This document shows positions 1 through 9,134 of a stretch of DNA of 33,353 nt, piece by piece. The first letter of the stretch is position 1. Each line of letters starts with the position of its first letter. Below the pieces are notes generated by a model. The model was not told the origin of the DNA and did no database searches. It saw only the letters and a list, made by a program, of their open reading frames with translations. The DNA is from an uncultured marine group I thaumarchaeote (GTDB lineage: Archaea > Thermoproteota > Nitrososphaeria > Nitrososphaerales > Nitrosopumilaceae), in the NCBI GenBank assembly GCA_902511735.1, contig CABXGK010000007.1, positions 1 to 33,353 on the forward strand. Reading direction: 5' to 3'. The position numbers were made by a program, and so were the translations under genes.

Positions 1-28
1 AAATTTTTGAATATATTTGGTTTTGTGA

Positions 29-517
29 CTATTCTTTCATCACGCAGCATGATGCGTTGTTAATGTTGCGCATAGCCCACCAAATTGAAAATGTTAATGC
101 TCCAATTGAAATAAATTTCAATTCTAATCCCTGCAATGGGAATATCGCTAGTCCTCCAACTATTCCTAATACTGCTGATAGTGATGTAGTACAAGCAGGG
201 CATCCTGGTGTAAATGCAGTTAACGCTCCTCCTAAAAATGCACTAGTGCCATTTTTCATATTTTTACTTCTTTGTGTTTTAATGTTGTATGCTACTAATG
301 CAATGTTTATTCCTGCCAAAACTGCGACAACTGCTGTTAAAATGATTGAAGCTGCCATATACATTGGCAATAAACCAATTTCTGTTGCCATATGTGTTAA
401 TCCCATTTCTAATGTTAGAAAATAATACACTGTTCCTAGACTTACACCTGAAATAACTGCAATCATTCCAAATGTTCTTTGTCTCAAAATATCCTTCATT
501 GTTAGTTTTAACATCAT
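29..517 (-). CDS. Conserved multi-TM membrane protein with CPAC motif
   Basis: 162-aa ORF with several hydrophobic segments, 'TPGCPACTTSLSAVLGIVGG' and a C-terminal CC; family not identified. Confidence 0.75.
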   Translation of the reverse strand: MMLKLTMKDILRQRTFGMIAVISGVSLGTVYYFLTLEMGLTHMATEIGLLPMYMAASIILTAVVAVLAGINIALVAYNIKTQRSKNMKNGTSAFLGGALTAFTPGCPACTTSLSAVLGIVGGLAIFPLQGLELKFISIGALTFSIWWAMRNINNASCCVMKE

Positions 518-636
518 ATGTTAATGTCAGAATTTATGATTAAATAATATTGATATTGTTTTCTTTCATAAACTTGAATTTTCAAAATAGTACAATGATA
601 GATCCATGGTGATCATTATTATAATCAAAAACCCGA

Positions 637-1665
637 ATGAGAATGAATCTTATGACTACTGAATCTTCCTACCATTCTGCAAATTCTGAAATTCAAAACT
701 TAACTGAACAGTCAAAAATTTACGCTAAACAAATAATGACTATTGTAGATGAAGTTCAAAAAGTCATAGTTGGTCAAGAAGAAATAATTAAAAAATTGGT
801 AATTGCAATGATGGCTGACGGTCATGTTCTTTTAGAAGGCGTTCCTGGTTTGGCTAAAACCAAAATGGTTGATACTTTATCAAAAACACTTGGTGCGAAC
901 TTTTGTAGAATACAATTTACGCCTGATTTACTTCCTGCAGATATTACTGGAACAAAAATTTATGATAATAAAAATGAAAAATTCGTTACTGAAAAAGGAC
1001 CTGTATTTAGTAATCTAATACTTGCCGATGAAATTAATCGTGCACCTCCAAAAGTTCAATCTGCATTACTTGAAGCAATGCAAGAAAGACAAGTGAGTAT
1101 ACATGGTGATACATATGAAATTGAAAAACCATTTCTAGTTCTTGCAACACAAAATCCAATTGAAAGTGAAGGTACCTACAGATTACCTGAAGCTCAAATT
1201 GATAGATTTGCATTAAAATTAATTATTGATTATCCATCTAAAGATGATGAAAAATTAATCATTAAACGAAATACGCAAGAAAATAAACCGTCGGCAAAAA
1301 ATATTGTATCAAAAGATATAATTCTAGAAATCCAAAAATTTGTTCAAAAAATTTATGCTGATGAAAAAATTGATGAATACGTATCTGCTATAGTTGATGC
1401 TACTAGAAACCCAAAAAATTATGATCTTCAATTAGATGATATGATAGAATTTGGTGCATCTCCTCGTGCATCTATCTGGCTAATTTTGGCAGCAAAGGCA
1501 CATGCATTGCTTGCAGGACGAGGTTTTGTGATTCCTGATGACATTAAATCAATTGCACATGATGTTTTACGACATAGAATCATTCTAACATTTGAAGCAG
1601 AAGCCGAAGGTAACACTTCTGATGCTATTATTGATAAAATCCTGGAAAAAATTCGCGCACCATAG
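637..1665 (+). CDS. MoxR-family AAA+ ATPase
   Basis: Walker A-like 'GVPGLAKTK', Walker B-like 'LILADEINRAPPKVQSALLEAMQERQV', 'LATQNPIESEGTYRLPEAQIDRF'; true start may be an internal ATG (652). Confidence 0.95.
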   Translation: MRMNLMTTESSYHSANSEIQNLTEQSKIYAKQIMTIVDEVQKVIVGQEEIIKKLVIAMMADGHVLLEGVPGLAKTKMVDTLSKTLGANFCRIQFTPDLLPADITGTKIYDNKNEKFVTEKGPVFSNLILADEINRAPPKVQSALLEAMQERQVSIHGDTYEIEKPFLVLATQNPIESEGTYRLPEAQIDRFALKLIIDYPSKDDEKLIIKRNTQENKPSAKNIVSKDIILEIQKFVQKIYADEKIDEYVSAIVDATRNPKNYDLQLDDMIEFGASPRASIWLILAAKAHALLAGRGFVIPDDIKSIAHDVLRHRIILTFEAEAEGNTSDAIIDKILEKIRAP

Positions 1666-1672
1666 AACTCAA

Positions 1673-2545
1673 TTGTCTGAAATTAAAGATCTTTTAAAAC
1701 GTATTCGAGAGCTGGAAATCAAAACTAAAGGATTGGTAGATGGCATGATGGCTGGAAGCTACAAATCTAAAATACGTGGAAGAGGAATTGAATTTTCTGA
1801 AGTACGAGAATATGTTTTAGGCGATGATGTAAGACACATTGACTGGAATGTCACTGCACGCACAAATAAATTACACGTAAAAGAATTTGTTGAAGAACGT
1901 GATTTACGCGTATATGTTATATTTGATAACTCGGCAAGTAATGAATTTGGATTTATGAAAAGCAAAAAATCAATTGGTCATGAAGTTGCAGCGTCAATCA
2001 TATTTTCTGCAATGAAAAATAATGATAATGTAGGATTAGGAATATTTACTGATAAACTTGAACAGTTTGTTCCTGCAAGAAAAGGTCGAAAGCATAGCTT
2101 ATCATTACTTCGAACATTACTTGCACACAAACCAAAAAGTATTCACACTGACATTGAATCTTCACTTTTACAATTACATCATATATTAGGACAACACAGT
2201 GTGGTATTCATAATTTCAGATTATATTTCTCCAAACTTTCTCCGCCCTCTAAAATTTCTTAAAAACCGCCATGATGTTGTTTTGATAAACATCTCTGACA
2301 TTCGTGAATCTGATCTACCTGATATTGGTTATACTATGTTAGAAGATATTGAATCTGGTGAACAATTAATGGTTAATACTTCTGATACATCATTTAGAAA
2401 TGCATTTACAAAAAATTCGTTAGAAAATCATGAAAAAATCAAAAACGATATTAAAAAATTAAAAGTAGAAATGGTAAATGTTTCAGAACAAATTCCTTTT
2501 GATACTGCATTGAGACAATTCTTTAACCAGCGTACGAGGCGATAA
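1673..2545 (+). CDS. DUF58 domain protein
   Basis: 'GRGIEFSEVREYVLGDDVRHIDWNVTARTNKLHVKEFVEERDLRVYVIFDNSAS' is a DUF58 hallmark; probable TTG start at 1673 rather than the track start 1592, which overlaps moxR. Confidence 0.9.
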   Translation: MSEIKDLLKRIRELEIKTKGLVDGMMAGSYKSKIRGRGIEFSEVREYVLGDDVRHIDWNVTARTNKLHVKEFVEERDLRVYVIFDNSASNEFGFMKSKKSIGHEVAASIIFSAMKNNDNVGLGIFTDKLEQFVPARKGRKHSLSLLRTLLAHKPKSIHTDIESSLLQLHHILGQHSVVFIISDYISPNFLRPLKFLKNRHDVVLINISDIRESDLPDIGYTMLEDIESGEQLMVNTSDTSFRNAFTKNSLENHEKIKNDIKKLKVEMVNVSEQIPFDTALRQFFNQRTRR

Positions 2546-2548
2546 ATT

Positions 2549-3499
2549 ATGGACTATGAATTTGGATATTGGTATGTTTTATTTGCTCTTTTAATTTTAC
2601 CTGGATTTTATTACTTGTATAGATTTTATACAAAAACAAAAAAATCAAACTCGCTGAAATTCAGTAACTTACAACTTGTTAAAAAATCAGCTTCATCTCA
2701 ATCTAAATTAAGAAAACATCTTCCATTCATTTTGATATTAATTGCTGTTAGTTTGATAATTATCGGTCTTGCAGATCCAAGAATTCCTCTTGAAAACATC
2801 AAAGAAGGTGTTAACGTAGTCTTAGTTCTTGATGGTTCTGGAAGTATGGCTGCTACTGACTATCCTCCTTCAAGACTAGAATCAGCAAAAAATGCAGCTG
2901 AAGTTCTAATAAATAATTTAGAACCAAATGATCATACTGGAATTATTTTGTTTGAGTCAGGTGCTACTACTGTTTCATATCTCACACCGTTTAAGGAGAA
3001 AACAATTGATGATTTGCATGCTATTAGACAAAGAGATGGTGCGACTGCTATTGGTGACGGTCTTGTATTAGGCGTAGATATGGCAAATTCCATACCTAAC
3101 AAGAAAAAAGTTGTAATCTTACTTAGTGATGGTGATCATAATGCTGGAGTTGTAACTCCAAACGAAGCAGTTCAATATGCCATACAGAAAAAAATACAAA
3201 TTCATACAATTGGCATGGGCTCTGAAGAACCTGTACTTTTAGGAACAAACATCTATGGAAATCCTTTGTATGCAGAACTAAATGAAACAGAATTAATTGC
3301 TATAGCAACAGCTGCGAATGGAAAATATTACAAATCTGTAGATACTAACAGTCTTAATGAAATTTTTGAAGATATTAGCGATGAAATTGATAGAGAACTT
3401 GAACAAGTAAGCATTAAAGATTGGTTCTTTATTGCTACAGTAGTTGTTTTAGCTGCTAATATTTACATTATATACGGCAAATATAGAATAGTGATCTAA
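2549..3499 (+). CDS. vWA-domain membrane protein (BatA-like)
   Basis: MIDAS 'DGSGSMAATD', flanking TM segments, position after MoxR/DUF58. Confidence 0.9.
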   Translation: MDYEFGYWYVLFALLILPGFYYLYRFYTKTKKSNSLKFSNLQLVKKSASSQSKLRKHLPFILILIAVSLIIIGLADPRIPLENIKEGVNVVLVLDGSGSMAATDYPPSRLESAKNAAEVLINNLEPNDHTGIILFESGATTVSYLTPFKEKTIDDLHAIRQRDGATAIGDGLVLGVDMANSIPNKKKVVILLSDGDHNAGVVTPNEAVQYAIQKKIQIHTIGMGSEEPVLLGTNIYGNPLYAELNETELIAIATAANGKYYKSVDTNSLNEIFEDISDEIDRELEQVSIKDWFFIATVVVLAANIYIIYGKYRIVI

Positions 3500-3501
3500 C
3501 T

Positions 3502-4956
3502 GTGAGAAAAATTTTAGGTATTTCTATTTTATTTTTAGGATTAATTCCATTCTTTGCTTTCTCTGCATATGGAGGAGGAGGTTTTGTTTCTCCACAAAGT
3601 GATGTACTCAAATCTAATTCTGGTTTTATAATTCAATCAACTGATGAAAATGGAAATACTGTTTTCATGCAGCATGTATTGGAAAATGATTTTGGAACTC
3701 CTGTTAATGTCTCAGTTTCTAGTTTTCAAAGTGCAGAATTTCAAAAAATAGATGAAACCTGTCCTCCTTTTACATTATTTACAAACCATATTCTGGTAAT
3801 CCCGTACTCTCCTGTCAAAATTTCTGATTTAGGACGTTATGTGATGCTTCCTGCATTGGCAGAATTTGAGCATCCAAAAACATTTGATCCAATTCAAATC
3901 TATTTTGAAAAATACAGTCTCTTACTTGATGACGGAATAAATGCTGGTTTTACAAATTCCATAGATTTTTCATGTGATGATGTTTATGTTGAAATGAATC
4001 CTAGATATGAGCATGCATTTGATGACAATCTTGGCATGCAAAGCCAACCTGATTCTTCATCTCAACAACAAGGCGGACAACAAGGCGGACAACAAAATGG
4101 GCCTCAATCAGGCACGAATTTGACGCCAGAAGAGCAAGAACTCTTGCAGCAAGCAGATGAATTGCTTCGAGAATACCAAATGGCATCTGAATTACAAAAT
4201 GCTCCGGTTAATCCCACAGAACGCCCATACTTGGTTGAACAAAATACTGAACAGTTTAGAGAAGAAATTGCACAACAAATGCAACTTCAAGAACAATTAA
4301 TGCAACAACTACAACAAAATTCTAAATTTCAAAACTTTGATGAACAATTATCTGATGAAGGTTTGATACAGCAACCTTCTTTGCTTGACGTATCTGATGA
4401 TGAAATATCTTTGTCTGTTCCATATGAAAATGATGATTCTTCTGCAACAATATCTGCTGAATTTCAAAATGGACAAATAACAAATGTTTTTCTTGAACGT
4501 CCGTCTGATGAGATAAATAATAACTTTCTATGGATAATTCCTTTAATAATTATAATTTGTGCTGTGGCAGTATTCATATCAAAAAGACTTGGAAAAAAGA
4601 AACCAGTTGTACAAACTCCAATTATAATAAAAAATGATAGGTATACAATCAGTTATGTTGATTTAACACATGAAATGTTACATGAAGCGCAGCACATGTA
4701 TGATGAGGATCTTTTCAAAGATGCACATGAAAAACTTTCTCAGGCAATAAGATTTTACTATTCTAATCGTTTTTCCACTGGAACTGAAATCACAAACATG
4801 GATGCATTACAATTATTACGAAAAGAAAACATTCCTGAATTTGATTCCATATTGAATTATCTTGGTATGTGTGAACTGATAGAATTTGCAAAAAACCCTA
4901 CAGAAAGAAAAAAATTCTTTTCAGCAATAGAAGACTTTTCACAAATAATAAAATAA
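3502..4956 (+). CDS. Secreted/membrane-anchored protein of the MoxR operon, with Q/G-rich linker
   Basis: GTG start, signal-peptide-like N-terminus, 'QQQGGQQGGQQNG' linker, one TM near residue 345, cytosolic C-terminal helical region. Confidence 0.75.
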   Translation: MRKILGISILFLGLIPFFAFSAYGGGGFVSPQSDVLKSNSGFIIQSTDENGNTVFMQHVLENDFGTPVNVSVSSFQSAEFQKIDETCPPFTLFTNHILVIPYSPVKISDLGRYVMLPALAEFEHPKTFDPIQIYFEKYSLLLDDGINAGFTNSIDFSCDDVYVEMNPRYEHAFDDNLGMQSQPDSSSQQQGGQQGGQQNGPQSGTNLTPEEQELLQQADELLREYQMASELQNAPVNPTERPYLVEQNTEQFREEIAQQMQLQEQLMQQLQQNSKFQNFDEQLSDEGLIQQPSLLDVSDDEISLSVPYENDDSSATISAEFQNGQITNVFLERPSDEINNNFLWIIPLIIIICAVAVFISKRLGKKKPVVQTPIIIKNDRYTISYVDLTHEMLHEAQHMYDEDLFKDAHEKLSQAIRFYYSNRFSTGTEITNMDALQLLRKENIPEFDSILNYLGMCELIEFAKNPTERKKFFSAIEDFSQIIK

Positions 4957-4972
4957 TTTTAAAATCTGTTAC

Positions 4973-5149
4973 TTAGATTTCTTTTATTAGCGTCTTGATG
5001 TTTGCAACGTTTTCAGGCGTAAGCTCGATTTCTTTATGTTCTGCTTTAACGTGTTCTTCTATTTTCACCATCAATTCATTTTCTGTTGGTGCACTAGCCG
5101 ACCAATCACAATCTTTTCCTGCATCGTGGCAACTGATACTTTTTGTCAT
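4973..5149 (-). CDS. DUF1059-like small protein
   Basis: Manually translated 58-aa ORF: MTKSISCHDAGKDCDWSASAPTENELMVKIEEHVKAEHKEIELTPENVANIKTLIKEI; matches the C..AG.DC...H...H pattern of DUF1059; not in the ORF track. Confidence 0.8.
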   Translation of the reverse strand: MTKSISCHDAGKDCDWSASAPTENELMVKIEEHVKAEHKEIELTPENVANIKTLIKEI

Positions 5150-5184
5150 ATTCGTGCCTATTTTACCAGATATTTATTGATTTT

Positions 5185-5871
5185 TCAAGATTCTGCTTCT
5201 TTTTTTCTTTGAGCTTTGAATTTTCCTCGAAATGCAAAAGCTGCAATTATTGTTCCTACAAATGGTGCACTCCAATAAAGCCACAAGTTTTCTACTACTC
5301 CTGATAATAATGCTGGAGCAAGTGCCCGTGCAGGATTCATTGACGCTCCTGAAATAAATGCTAGAAACAAAATATCTAATCCTACAATTCCTCCTATTGC
5401 AACTCCACTAAAGCCTCTCAATCCTTTTGTATATACAACGTAAAAAATGACTCCCATGAGCATTGCAGATGCTAAAACTTCCACTGGAAAAATCAAAAAT
5501 ATCGAAAAATCGAAGTTTGGTGCATTTACTCCTAAATCTGCCTTTTCACCAATCACTTTTAGAACAAATAATGAGCCCAAAATGGCGCCAATTATCTCTG
5601 CTGCAAAATAATACATAACTTGAATTTTTGAAATATGCCCTGTAATGTAATATCCAATTGTAACTGCTGGATTGAAATGTGCAAGTGACACCTTTCCAAA
5701 CGAATACACACCAATTAATAATGCAATGAATGGTGCAATTGCTGCAAATGGAATTCCTAATTCTCCATTAAATATTTCTGCATCTAATACAATTGATCCT
5801 GTAGCAAAAACTACAAGAATAAAAGTTCCAACTAGTTCAACTGTAAAAATTTGTAAATTTGAATATGTCAT
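5185..5871 (-). CDS. MIP/aquaporin-family channel, likely arsenite-associated (AqpS-like)
   Basis: Two NPA motifs ('HFNPAVTIGYY', 'SMNPARALAPALLSG'), six TM segments, adjoining arsC. Confidence 0.88.
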   Translation of the reverse strand: MTYSNLQIFTVELVGTFILVVFATGSIVLDAEIFNGELGIPFAAIAPFIALLIGVYSFGKVSLAHFNPAVTIGYYITGHISKIQVMYYFAAEIIGAILGSLFVLKVIGEKADLGVNAPNFDFSIFLIFPVEVLASAMLMGVIFYVVYTKGLRGFSGVAIGGIVGLDILFLAFISGASMNPARALAPALLSGVVENLWLYWSAPFVGTIIAAFAFRGKFKAQRKKEAES

Positions 5872-6278
5872 TATTTACCATCATTCATTGTTGCAATCAA
5901 ATTCAAAACTTCAGTTTTTATTTGATCACGAATTTCTCTAATTTGTTCTATTGTTTTTTCTTTAGGATCTGGTATATTCCAATCAATTACATCTTTTACA
6001 AAAAGTGCTGGACATGATTCTTTATCCATGCACCCCATGTTGACAGTTTTAAAAGAATTAGAAATCATTGATTCAGATAACATCTTTGGATTTTGATTAT
6101 TCATGTCAATTCCAATTTCCTTCATCACTTGTACAACAATTGGATTAAGCTCATTTGATGGTATGGTTCCTGCACTAATTACATTAAATCTATTTTCAGT
6201 AAATTTTCTAAAAAATGCTTCAGCCATCTGACTGCGCCCTGCATTTTCTACACATACAAAAAGAACATCTTCAGTCAT
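5871..6278 (-). CDS. arsC: Arsenate reductase, low-MW protein tyrosine phosphatase type
   Basis: 'VCVENAGRSQMAEAFF' P-loop CX5R, 'GCMDKESCP' resolving cysteines; likely start ATG at 6278 (MTEDVLFVCVENAG), not 6335. Confidence 0.9.
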   Translation of the reverse strand: MTEDVLFVCVENAGRSQMAEAFFRKFTENRFNVISAGTIPSNELNPIVVQVMKEIGIDMNNQNPKMLSESMISNSFKTVNMGCMDKESCPALFVKDVIDWNIPDPKEKTIEQIREIRDQIKTEVLNLIATMNDGK

Positions 6279-6319
6279 AATGCTTATATAAATATAGGTT
6301 GATATAAAGATTGATTGAT

Positions 6320-6619
6320 ATGAATGGCCCCGCACTTTTGAAGTGTATTTGTGATGAAACTAGGTTTGAAATCTTAGAATTATTACAAAAAGATAATGAG
6401 TTATGCGTTAATGATTTTGTTGAGAAATTAAAAAAAGATCAACCACTCGTTTCACATCATCTCAAAACTCTAAAGACATGTGGAATTGTAAAATCAAGAG
6501 AAGAGGGGAAAAAAGCAATGTATACAATATCTAACTCTCAATTATCTTCTTTGATATCAACTGTAACTAAAACCAGTAAGAAAATTCCTAATTTATGCAC
6601 TGATACAAAATGTTGCTAG
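6320..6619 (+). CDS. ArsR-family transcriptional regulator
   Basis: Winged-helix 'LLQKDNELCVNDFVEKLKKDQPLVSHHLKTLKTCGIVKSREEGKKAMYTI'; C-terminal 'LCTDTKCC' thiol cluster; divergent from arsC. Confidence 0.9.
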   Translation: MNGPALLKCICDETRFEILELLQKDNELCVNDFVEKLKKDQPLVSHHLKTLKTCGIVKSREEGKKAMYTISNSQLSSLISTVTKTSKKIPNLCTDTKCC

Positions 6620-6918
6620 AATTTTTCTGTTCTAACTACGCCAACATCACTAACATATAGAATAATTGCAAAATCTGGGAATAGTGTTCTGGATACATCT
6701 TCTATAACATCTGATAATTTATCTTCACGCATGATTATCTCTACTTTCACATTTTTCTCATTTTTAAATCCCTGGCCACGTAACCCTTTTGCCCCGTTAC
6801 CCTCTACTTCATATGTAGTATACCCAGTAATATCATGATTTTTCAAAATATCTATGACATTTTTTTGGGCTAGAATCTCACATGTTATTGTAAGTAATTT
6901 CACATTATAGAGTTTCAT
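6616..6918 (-). CDS. PII-like protein, SbtB-type
   Basis: PII-like fold pattern ('KLLTITCEILAQKNVIDILKNHDITGYTTYEVEGNGAKGLRGQG'), C-terminal 'VGVVRTEKF'; overlaps sbtA by 4 nt (ATGA). Confidence 0.8.
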   Translation of the reverse strand: MKLYNVKLLTITCEILAQKNVIDILKNHDITGYTTYEVEGNGAKGLRGQGFKNEKNVKVEIIMREDKLSDVIEDVSRTLFPDFAIILYVSDVGVVRTEKF

Positions 6919-7997
6919 ATGAACACCCTTGTAACATAATTGAATAAGTCTATTGCTTCTTCACCATGAACTAATGATGACACAGTAAACATGATTGGTA
7001 ATAATACAATAATGTTGTATGGGAATGTAATTCCTAATGCAGATGTGATATACAAACTTGGGTTTGCTTGCGGTATTGCATGACGCAAAACTGCAGGTGC
7101 TGCAATAAATGATGCACTGGCTAATAGTAATCCAAACATCACTGCTCCTCCTAAGCTCAATCCTAATGCAGTTGAAACTAATACTCCTATAATTCCGTTA
7201 AAAGTTGGCATTATTATTGCAAATGAGGTAAGAAAAATTCCAACCTTTTTGATGTCTTCTAATCTTTGTCCTGCAATAATTCCCATTTCAATCATAAAAA
7301 TTACAATTGCACCGGTAAACAATTCATCAAACACAATACTGATTGGCTCAAAGCCTTCCTTTCCTATTATGTATCCAATTACAATACTTCCTAGTAGAAT
7401 AACTATTGCCTTCCCTGTAATCGATTCTTTTAAGACCTGAGAAAGTTTTGTTTTAGTCTCTTTCATTCCAATGTCTATGTCTGATTTTTCATTATCTGAA
7501 AATGATTGTTTTTTTGTACGAATTTGTTTTGATACTGCCATATTTGTGAGAAATATTGCCAAGATGAATGCAACTGGTTCTAAAACTGCAAGAATTGCTG
7601 CCAAATATCCTTCTGATGTAACTCCTTGATTTTTGAGAAATGATAGTCCTACTGAAAATGTAACAGCTCCCACTGCCCCGTATGTAGATGCTAGTGCATA
7701 TGAATCAAAGATATTGAATTTCCCTAATCTTCTTAGAATTTGATAATGATTTAGCGTAAATAACAATGAAAGACCTATTGCAACTAACATTGGGACTAAC
7801 ATTTCCTCAAAGCCTGTCTTTCTCATCTCTATTCCCCCATGAAGTCCAATTGCAGCTAGGAGATAGATTGGTAAAAATTCTGAAATCGCTTCGGGAATTT
7901 TTAAATCAGATTTTATTCGTGCTGCAATTATTCCAAACAAGAAGAAGAGGATGATTGGTGTTAGCAGATTCGATTGGATTAGTTGGAAAATGTCCAT
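6915..7997 (-). CDS. Sodium-dependent bicarbonate transporter family permease (SbtA-like)
   Basis: 'IPEAISEFLPIYLLAAIGLHGGIEM' and 10-TM layout typical of SbtA; coupled to an SbtB-like PII protein. Confidence 0.88.
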   Translation of the reverse strand: MDIFQLIQSNLLTPIILFFLFGIIAARIKSDLKIPEAISEFLPIYLLAAIGLHGGIEMRKTGFEEMLVPMLVAIGLSLLFTLNHYQILRRLGKFNIFDSYALASTYGAVGAVTFSVGLSFLKNQGVTSEGYLAAILAVLEPVAFILAIFLTNMAVSKQIRTKKQSFSDNEKSDIDIGMKETKTKLSQVLKESITGKAIVILLGSIVIGYIIGKEGFEPISIVFDELFTGAIVIFMIEMGIIAGQRLEDIKKVGIFLTSFAIIMPTFNGIIGVLVSTALGLSLGGAVMFGLLLASASFIAAPAVLRHAIPQANPSLYITSALGITFPYNIIVLLPIMFTVSSLVHGEEAIDLFNYVTRVFI

Positions 7998-8063
7998 TTA
8001 GTTATGTTTCAAAAAATTTTTCGCTGAAATAAAAACCCAGAGGTCGTAACTATGCCTAAAATG

Positions 8064-8089
8064 ATTATCATTTGATATGCATTTGATAA
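8064..8089. promoter_or_regulatory. Candidate operator: ATTATCATTTGATATGCATTTGATAA
   Basis: Contains TATCA-NN-TGATA palindrome; closely matches the motif in the amt/glnK intergenic region. Confidence 0.5.
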
Positions 8090-8140
8090 AATATTCTATG
8101 ATCTCAAAACGATGCTTATCTATAATAACGTAAAATTCTG

Positions 8141-8728
8141 GTGAAAATTATGAAGAAAATTGAGGCAATCATCAATCGAAAAAATTACCCTACTCTTCGT
8201 GAAAAGTTAGATGCTTTGGGAATTGATATTATTGATAAACGAAATCTAGAAGATAGTAAATTCATTAGTGAATCAAAAGGTTCTCGAGCTGGAGGTACTG
8301 GTCTTAGATCTACAATGCTTGCAAAAATTGAATTGGCTATGCAAGACAAAGATGCACGTGGTGTGTTAGAAATTATTTCTAAAAATTCAGGTTTACCGAA
8401 ATCTATCAAAAGCAAAATTTTTGTATTTGATATGCAAGAAAGTATAGATCTATCTACACTTGAAGGCAAATCTGATGTCGAAGCAGAAGAAAAAGAACGA
8501 GTTAGTGTAACTCAAAGATTTACTACTAAACGTAACCGATTGATCCCTCTTCAAAAACGTACGTTGTACAAATTAGAACAATATTATGACGAAAATCGAG
8601 AAATTTTAGAATCTGATTACAGAATACGCTCATTTACTGATTTTGTCAATTACTGTATCTTGAAATATTTGCCAACTCTTGATAAACAGTTGAAAAATTC
8701 AACAATGCTTTACGAAGATATTTTATAA
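8141..8728 (+). CDS. Divergent PII-superfamily domain protein with C-terminal RHH-like extension
   Basis: N-terminus 'MKKIEAIINRKNYPTLREKLDALGIDIIDKRN...' and 'AKIELAMQDKDARGVLEIISKNSG...SKIFVFDMQESIDLSTLEGK' follow PII beta1-alpha1 and beta3-alpha2-beta4 sequence; C-terminal 'RNRLIPLQKRTLYKLEQYYDENREILESDYRIRSFTDFVNYCILKYLPTL' resembles an RHH domain. GTG 8141 or ATG 8150 start. Confidence 0.7.
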   Translation: MKIMKKIEAIINRKNYPTLREKLDALGIDIIDKRNLEDSKFISESKGSRAGGTGLRSTMLAKIELAMQDKDARGVLEIISKNSGLPKSIKSKIFVFDMQESIDLSTLEGKSDVEAEEKERVSVTQRFTTKRNRLIPLQKRTLYKLEQYYDENREILESDYRIRSFTDFVNYCILKYLPTLDKQLKNSTMLYEDIL

Positions 8729-8732
8729 TATT

Positions 8733-8852
8733 CTAAATATAATCTGCGAATAAATAAAGACCAACAAAGGTCATTCCTACTGCTGCAAAGCCAAGTTTAG
8801 CAACAAAAACCTTCGATTTTCTAATTTGACTAGAAATTTCTTGTAATTTCAA
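8733..8852 (-). CDS. 39-aa single-TM small protein
   Basis: Manual translation, TTG start overlapping the preceding TGA (TTGA): MKLQEISSQIRKSKVFVAKLGFAAVGMTFVGLYLFADYI; not in ORF track. Confidence 0.55.
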   Translation of the reverse strand: MKLQEISSQIRKSKVFVAKLGFAAVGMTFVGLYLFADYI

Positions 8853-9121
8853 TTTATTTTAATTAATCTTCGTTTTGTTCCGCGATTAGTTGTTATGTAT
8901 ACAGATCTCGTTTTAGATTGTTCAGGTATTGAGGTATTTTCCAAATATTTCATTGAAGTTCCTCTTGCTGATGTAACTACTGTTCTGTTTCTTTTTTGTA
9001 AAATTATGGTTGCAGTATTAGTTGCCTGGTATTCTTTGTATGTATCTCCTGCCCAATTGAAATTTATTTTCTCAATAAGTTTTTTTGAAGTTCCTCGTTT
9101 GGTTGTTAACATTAAACTCAT
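8849..9121 (-). CDS. 90-aa hypothetical protein with three RGT repeats
   Basis: SD-like GAGAGGGA upstream of ATG; repeats 'TTKRGTSKKLIEKI', 'TSARGTSMKYLENT', 'TTNRGTKRRLIKIN'; operon position after glnK. Confidence 0.6.
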   Translation of the reverse strand: MSLMLTTKRGTSKKLIEKINFNWAGDTYKEYQATNTATIILQKRNRTVVTSARGTSMKYLENTSIPEQSKTRSVYITTNRGTKRRLIKIN

Positions 9122-9134
9122 GATATTTCCCTCT

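Noticed and set aside
57-425. 122-aa + strand ORF
   Set aside because: Antisense shadow of the membrane protein at 29-517; composition is reverse-complement of hydrophobic coding.
1592-1672. Upstream extension of the DUF58 ORF
   Set aside because: Overlaps moxR coding; TTG at 1673 gives a family-consistent start.
4995-5180. 61-aa + ORF
   Set aside because: Antisense to the DUF1059-like gene, which matches a known family on the minus strand.
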